Shown: positions 59,675 through 64,000 of the stretch, one piece after another | Layout of the letters: the number at the start of each line of letters is the position of its first letter | How positions within the stretch are numbered: position 1 is the first letter of the stretch | Origin: GAS188 sp963794475 | GTDB lineage: Bacteria > Pseudomonadota > Alphaproteobacteria > Rhizobiales > Beijerinckiaceae | Length of the DNA: 64,000 nucleotides | Direction: 5' to 3' | NCBI GenBank assembly: GCA_963794475.1 | Contig: CAWCDW010000006.1 | Coordinates: 62,001 to 126,000, forward strand | Position numbers and translations under genes: made by a program | Notes under the pieces: generated by a model | Database searches by the model: none | What the model was told of the DNA's origin: nothing | The model's input: the letters and a program-made list of their open reading frames with translations, nothing else

Positions 59675-60841
59675 TCAATAAGACTTCGGGAGGCCGAGCG
59701 CGCGCTCGGCGATGAAGTTCAAGGTCATCTGCGGGCTCACCGGCGCGATGCGCGCGATCAGCACTTCGCGCAAGTAGCGCTCGACATGGTATTCCTTCGC
59801 ATATCCCATGCCGCCATGCGTCATGAGCGCGGTCTCGCACGCGTGAAATCCGGCTTCGCCCGCGAGATATTTCGCGGCATTCGCCTCCGCCCCGCATTCG
59901 CGCCCCCGGTCGTAGAGGGAAGCCGCCTTGAGCATCATGAGGTTTGCGGCCTCGAGCTCGATGAAGCGTTGCGCCAACGGGTGCTGGATCGCCTGATTTT
60001 GTCCGATCGGCCGGCCGAAAACGATGCGTTCGCGCGCATAGCGCGCCGCGCGCGCGATGGCGACGCGCCCGATGCCGACGGCCTCGGCCGCGATGAGGAT
60101 GCGCTCGGGATTCATCCCGTGCAGAATGGCGCGGAAACCCTCCCCTTCCGCTCCGATCCGGTCGTTCTCGGGCACGCGCAAGCCGTCGATGAACACCGTG
60201 TTCGAATCGACGGCGCTTCGCCCCATCTTGGGGATCTCGCGGATCTCCATCCTGTCGCGGTCGATGTCCGTGTAGAAGAGGGTGAGCCCGTCCATCCGGC
60301 GCCGCGCCTCGCCAAGCGGCGTGGTGCGCGCGAGCAAAAGCATCTTGTTCGCGACCTGCGCGGTCGATATCCAGATTTTCGTGCCCTTGACGATGTAGTG
60401 GTCGTCGTTTCGGCGCGCTTGCGTCTTGATCTCGGTGGTGTTGAGCCCGGCATCCGGCTCGGTCACCGCAAAGCACGCCTTGTCCGCGCCCGCGATCAAG
60501 GGCGGCAGCATGCGCCTTTTCTGCTCTTCGGTCCCCAAGATCACGACCGGATTGAGGCCGAAGATGTTCATGTGGATCGCCGAGGCGCCGCTCATCGCCG
60601 CGCCCGATTCGGCAACCGCCTGCATCATGATCGCGGCCTCGGTGATCCCGAGCCCCGCGCCGCCGAACGCCTCCGGCATGGCGATGCCGAGCCATTTGCC
60701 TTTCGCGATCGCGGCGTGGAACTCATGCGGGAAGGCGCCCACACGATCATGCTCGAGCCAATAAGCGTCGTCGAAACGCGCGCAAAGGGAAAGGATGTGG
60801 GCGCGGATCTCTTCCTGCTCCGCGCTCAGCGAGAAATCCAT
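59675..60841 (-). CDS. Acyl-CoA dehydrogenase family protein
   Basis: FAD-dependent dehydrogenase, 388 aa, oxidising an acyl-CoA at the alpha-beta bond. It starts DFSLSAEQEEIRAHILSLCA and has GIAMPEAFGGAGLGITEAA, CFAVTEPDAG, TKIWISTAQVANKMLLLART and the C-terminal ALMTHGGMGYAKEYHVERYL. GAGG five bases before the ATG at 60841 sets the start; the frame stays open well upstream without homology. It lies upstream of the thiolase/OB-fold pair on the same strand, which suggests one acyl-CoA degradation route. Confidence 0.87.
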   Translation of the reverse strand: MDFSLSAEQEEIRAHILSLCARFDDAYWLEHDRVGAFPHEFHAAIAKGKWLGIAMPEAFGGAGLGITEAAIMMQAVAESGAAMSGASAIHMNIFGLNPVVILGTEEQKRRMLPPLIAGADKACFAVTEPDAGLNTTEIKTQARRNDDHYIVKGTKIWISTAQVANKMLLLARTTPLGEARRRMDGLTLFYTDIDRDRMEIREIPKMGRSAVDSNTVFIDGLRVPENDRIGAEGEGFRAILHGMNPERILIAAEAVGIGRVAIARAARYARERIVFGRPIGQNQAIQHPLAQRFIELEAANLMMLKAASLYDRGRECGAEANAAKYLAGEAGFHACETALMTHGGMGYAKEYHVERYLREVLIARIAPVSPQMTLNFIAERALGLPKSY

Positions 60842-61112
60842 GCCATCCTCATGCGCTCGACCGGTGTCATCTCCACGCGCCCCTGCGGACGCGGAAGCCG
60901 TCCCACAAACGATACGCTGCCTTGGGGCGAAGAGCGATTCCCGGCGCGCGCCGCACAAGTCACCAAAAAGTGAGCGGCAAGGTCCTTCAAAAGATGCCTT
61001 ATGGGCGTCACCTGGCGAGGCAGAAACGGGGGCGGCTTTCAAACCGTTGTGCGCCCTCTTATCCTGCGGCGGAAAAGGGCGAGAGGGTCGCTCGGCGAAG
61101 AAAAGGTGACGA

Positions 61113-62336
61113 ATGGCTTTGGCGGAAAAGACGGCAGGCGCGGCGGGACTGAGCGCCAATTTCTTCGACCTGTCCGAGAGCGTCTTGCGCTCGCGGCGAA
61201 ATTCGAAATGGAACGCCTTCGGCCCCGACATTCTTCCGGCCTTCGTCGCCGAGATGGATTTCGCCGTCGCCCAACCGGTCCAGGAGGCCGTCAGCCGCGC
61301 CGTCGCGGCCGGCGATTACGGCTATCCGCAATATAAGGGCGGGAAGGCCGAGCCCGCGGTCGCCGAGGCCTTCGTGGCGCGCATGGAAAAACGCTTCGGC
61401 TGGAAGACGGAACCCTTGCAGGTGCAAGTCGTCTCCGATCTCGTGCAGGGCACTTTCGCACCGATCCTCGCCTTCTCCGAGCCCGGCGACGGCGTGATCC
61501 TCCAGGTGCCGGCCTACCCGCCCTTTCATGAAGCGATCAACGCGACCAGGCGCAAGCTCGTGCCGCTCACCATGCGTGACGCCGGCCCGCGCCATGTCTT
61601 CGACATCGCCGAGCTCACCGGCCGCATCGGCCCGAGGACCCGCATCCTCATCCTTTGCAATCCGCAAAATCCGACCGGGCGCGTATTTGAACGAGCCGAG
61701 CTTTCAGCGCTTGCCAAGTTGGCGATCGAGCACGACCTCATCGTCATCGCGGATGAAATCCATTCCGACCTCGTCTACGACGGGCGAAAGCACATCCCTT
61801 TCGCGACGCTCAGCGCCGAGATCGCGGCCCGCACGGTGACGATCACCTCGGCCACGAAAAGCTTCAACATTCCAGGCCTTCGTTGCGGCGTGATGCATTT
61901 CGGCACGCCCGAGCTTCGCCGGCGTTTCGCCGAGACCATCCCGTCGCGCCTCGTCGGCGGATGCAGCGGGCTCGGCATCGACGCGACCGTCGCCGCCTGG
62001 ACCTTAAGCGATGATTGGCTCGACGCCGTCGTCGCCCATCTGACCGCGGCGCGCGACCGGGTGATCGAGGTGCTCCGCGCGGAGCTGCCGCAAGTGCGAT
62101 GCCACGCGCCCGAAGGCACCTATCTTGCTTGGCTCGACTTTCGCGAGCTTCACCTCACGATGCCGGCGTTTCAGTTCTTCCACGATCATGCGCGCGTCGC
62201 ATTGAGCCCAGGAGAAAATTTCCATTCCGAATGCGCCCAATTCGCGCGATTGAACTTCGCGACCTCGATGCCGATCCTCGGCCGCATTCTCGACAGGATC
62301 ATCACCGCGGCGAAAAGCGCACCCGCCGGCCGCTAG
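61113..62336 (+). CDS. MalY/PatB-type PLP aminotransferase/C-S lyase
   Basis: A 407-aa fold-type I PLP enzyme. Family features are LPAFVAEMDFAVAQPVQEAV (the WVADMDF-like start), VPAYPPFHEAI, NPQNPTGRVF, ADEIHSDLVY and the Schiff-base Lys in TSATKSFNIPGL (about residue 249). Members act as cystathionine beta-lyases, cysteine-S-conjugate lyases or aminotransferases. The gene is divergent from the acyl-CoA dehydrogenase and is followed by an MFS transporter that might carry its substrate. Confidence 0.83.
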   Translation: MALAEKTAGAAGLSANFFDLSESVLRSRRNSKWNAFGPDILPAFVAEMDFAVAQPVQEAVSRAVAAGDYGYPQYKGGKAEPAVAEAFVARMEKRFGWKTEPLQVQVVSDLVQGTFAPILAFSEPGDGVILQVPAYPPFHEAINATRRKLVPLTMRDAGPRHVFDIAELTGRIGPRTRILILCNPQNPTGRVFERAELSALAKLAIEHDLIVIADEIHSDLVYDGRKHIPFATLSAEIAARTVTITSATKSFNIPGLRCGVMHFGTPELRRRFAETIPSRLVGGCSGLGIDATVAAWTLSDDWLDAVVAHLTAARDRVIEVLRAELPQVRCHAPEGTYLAWLDFRELHLTMPAFQFFHDHARVALSPGENFHSECAQFARLNFATSMPILGRILDRIITAAKSAPAGR

Positions 62337-62422
62337 CGGATCGCGGGCCGCCTGCGACGGTAAGCGATCGGTTAAGATTTCTCTTAGAGCACGCCGGCTT
62401 CAAGTCCAATGGCCATTTCAGT

Positions 62423-62434
62423 CTAACTTGTTAG
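62423..62434. promoter_or_regulatory. Inverted repeat CTAAC-TT-GTTAG before the MFS gene
   Basis: A 5-bp inverted repeat with 2-base spacer, 120 bases upstream of the MFS start. It could be an operator; on its own it is weak evidence. Confidence 0.3.
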
Positions 62435-62554
62435 CCCGAGACCCGATTGTACCAAAAACGAGAGGTGGATTGCGGCCTGCCGTTCTTTCATGAAAGATGG
62501 GGTGAACTGGCCCAGACGCCAAGCCGATAAGATCGCCCAGGGAGGCACACACGC

Positions 62555-63865
62555 ATGCGCACGCTCCTCAAGCCCACGCACGGGGTGCTCGCGCTTTTGT
62601 GCCTGATGTATTTCATCACCTATATCGATCGCGTGAACTTCTCGACGGCGGCGATCGACATCCAACCGGAATTCGGGCTTACGAATACCGAGCTCGGTTT
62701 CATCTTCTCGGCCTTCAACTATTCCTACTTCTTCTTTCAGGTGATCGGCGGTTGGATCGGGGATCGGTTCGGGCCGCGCAAGACCTTGTTCGCCTGCGGC
62801 GCGGTGTGGGCGGCCGCGACGATCCTCACTGGAGCGACCGGCGGCATCATCACCTTGATCCTGGTGAGAGTGCTGCTAGGCTTGGGCGAAGGCGCGACCT
62901 TTCCGACCGCGACGCTCGCCATGCAAAATTGGGTCGAGCGCGGCAAGCGCGGCTTCGCGCAAGGGCTCACCCATTCCTTCGCGCGGCTCGGCAATGCGAT
63001 CACGCCCCCCGTCGTCGCTTTCCTGATGATGACCGTCACCTGGCGCGGTTCCTTCGTCGTTGTCGGATGCGCGAGCCTCATCTGGGTGCTCGCCTGGGTT
63101 TGGTATTATCGCGACGATCCGAAGGACCATCCCGACATCACCCCCGAGGAGCTCGCCGCCTTGCCGGAGCCGCGTCGGGGACCGCGGCCGCAAATTCCCT
63201 GGGGGCCGCTCGCCAAGCGGATCTGGCCGGTGACGCTCACCTATTTCTGCTACGGATGGTGCCTTGCGATTTATCTGAGCTGGCTGCCTCTGTTCTTCAA
63301 GAAAAGCTACGACCTCGACCTGAAGCAATCGGCCATCTTCTCCTTCGGCGTGTTCCTGGCGGGCGTCGTCGGTGATTCGATCGGCGGCATCGCCTCCGAC
63401 CATGTCTTGCGGCGCACCGGCAATATCCGCTTCGCGCGTCTCAGCGTCATTCTCGTGGGTTTCGTGGGAGCGCTCTTCTCGCTTGTGCCCTTGCTCTTGA
63501 CGCGCGACCTCACCATCGTCGGCATTTGCCTCTCCGCCGGCTTCTTCTTCTTCGAGCTGATCATCGGGCCGATATGGTCGATCCCGATGGATATCGCGCC
63601 GAAATACTCCGGCACGGCCGCCGGCATGATGAATTCGGGCTCGGCCCTGGCGGCCGCCGTCTCGCTGCCGATCTCGGGCTATCTCATCGACATCACGGGA
63701 AGCCGCGTCCTGCCGTTCACCATGTTGATTGGCATCCTCGCCGTCGGCGCGGTCGCCGCCTTCGCCATGCATCCGGAAATCCCTTTGGGCGATTTCGGCT
63801 CGCGAGCCGCGGACGATGGAGAAGCTTCGGCGCGCAAGACCTCGGGCGCGGCGCCGGTGCCGTAG
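62555..63865 (+). CDS. MFS transporter, anion:cation symporter (ACS) type
   Basis: A 436-aa, 12-helix proton-coupled importer. The first helix has MYFITYIDRVNFSTAAIDIQ, typical of the ACS family (sugar acid, allantoate, phthalate and tartrate uptake). The loop 2-3 motif is GGWIGDRFGPRK, and helix 4 has RVLLGLGEGATFPTATLAM. It probably takes up an organic anion. GGGAGG precedes the ATG. Downstream of the MalY/PatB-type gene with a 218-base gap. Confidence 0.86.
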   Translation: MRTLLKPTHGVLALLCLMYFITYIDRVNFSTAAIDIQPEFGLTNTELGFIFSAFNYSYFFFQVIGGWIGDRFGPRKTLFACGAVWAAATILTGATGGIITLILVRVLLGLGEGATFPTATLAMQNWVERGKRGFAQGLTHSFARLGNAITPPVVAFLMMTVTWRGSFVVVGCASLIWVLAWVWYYRDDPKDHPDITPEELAALPEPRRGPRPQIPWGPLAKRIWPVTLTYFCYGWCLAIYLSWLPLFFKKSYDLDLKQSAIFSFGVFLAGVVGDSIGGIASDHVLRRTGNIRFARLSVILVGFVGALFSLVPLLLTRDLTIVGICLSAGFFFFELIIGPIWSIPMDIAPKYSGTAAGMMNSGSALAAAVSLPISGYLIDITGSRVLPFTMLIGILAVGAVAAFAMHPEIPLGDFGSRAADDGEASARKTSGAAPVP

Positions 63866-63987
63866 CGATCGGACGCTTCAAATCGCGCTTCGCCTTTTGT
63901 ACGAAACCACATCCCCAGGTAGCCGCTCCTTGACGCGCATGGGGAGGATGCGGGCACTATGGCCGCCGTGAACCCTGGGAGGCACCC

Positions 63988-64000
63988 TTGCTCGAGACCG
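63988..64000 (+). CDS. Possible start of a further gene, cut by the window end
   Basis: GGGAGG at 63977-63982 is five bases before TTG CTC GAG ACC, which could be a TTG-initiated coding sequence. Only four codons are visible, so nothing can be said about the product. Confidence 0.2.

Noticed and set aside
62423..62434. CTAACTTGTTAG as a perfect palindrome
   Set aside because: The central TT breaks the symmetry; it is only a 5-bp inverted repeat with a 2-base spacer, so kept as a weak site and not promoted to a finding.
1..64000. CRISPR array, prophage, insertion sequence or integrative element
   Set aside because: No regularly spaced repeats, transposase, integrase or phage structural gene was seen in any frame; the accessory look comes from metabolic genes only.

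Overview
The window is GC-rich, gene-dense chromosomal DNA of an alphaproteobacterium, most likely a soil or plant-associated member of the Hyphomicrobiales (Rhizobiales). Pointers are a Flp/Cpa pilus, DUF3309, DUF1236 and DUF883 stress-type small proteins, EcfG-like promoter candidates, a proteobacterial form of F420 biosynthesis, and heavy use of ATGA/GTGA/TTGA start-stop overlaps. I see no rRNA, tRNA, IS element, prophage or CRISPR array. The assignment is by gene style only; no marker gene is present.

Layout. (1) 1-7.4 kb: the 5' part of a Flp pilin gene, cpaB, a PilZ protein, a phosphopantetheinyl transferase, a strong small-RNA candidate with its own terminator, and a large SPOR-domain envelope protein. 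(2) 7.8-12.5 kb: a complete Liv-type ABC importer (binding protein, two ATPases, two permeases), then a small exported protein. (3) 13.5-30.2 kb: an F420-centred accessory island. On the minus strand pxpA-like, npdG, cofE, cofD, cofC and fbiC (all of F420 biosynthesis plus its NADPH reductase) are followed by a second unit of a PLP enzyme, a two-subunit CoA-transferase/ring-hydrolase and an LLM-class F420-dependent oxidoreductase. A GntR/HutC regulator and a molybdenum hydroxylase (large, FAD, and a fused 2Fe-2S/CoxG subunit) run the other way. Nearly the same 20-bp inverted-repeat site lies in front of all three transcription units, so cofactor synthesis and catabolism look co-regulated. (4) 30-40.4 kb: membrane and stress genes (DUF2189, DUF3309, an unusual Nramp protein, a Tat-exported intradiol dioxygenase-like protein, an AI-2E family protein, a PAS-LuxR regulator, DUF883, DUF1236), a 26-residue membrane peptide and a decayed copy of it. 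(5) 40.6-64 kb: a second catabolic region with an SDR, aspartate aminotransferase, 2-hydroxyacid dehydrogenase, an amidohydrolase-fold protein, a Dpp/Opp-type ABC importer, an NDP-forming acyl-CoA synthetase, a GMC oxidoreductase with small subunit, a methyltransferase, an aldo/keto reductase, a broken pirin gene, a thiolase/OB-fold pair, an acyl-CoA dehydrogenase, a MalY/PatB-type enzyme and an MFS transporter.

Reading: the island at 13.5-30.2 kb looks like a self-contained, substrate-induced pathway in which a compound is hydroxylated by the Mo enzyme, reduced or oxidised by an F420-dependent LLM enzyme, and opened or activated by the CoA-transferase-fold pair, with F420 made on demand from the same regulon. 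The substrate cannot be read from sequence. Three genes carry apparent single-base frameshifts (coxM-like 3' end, pirin twice, the second micropeptide); without reads I cannot tell mutation from assembly error.
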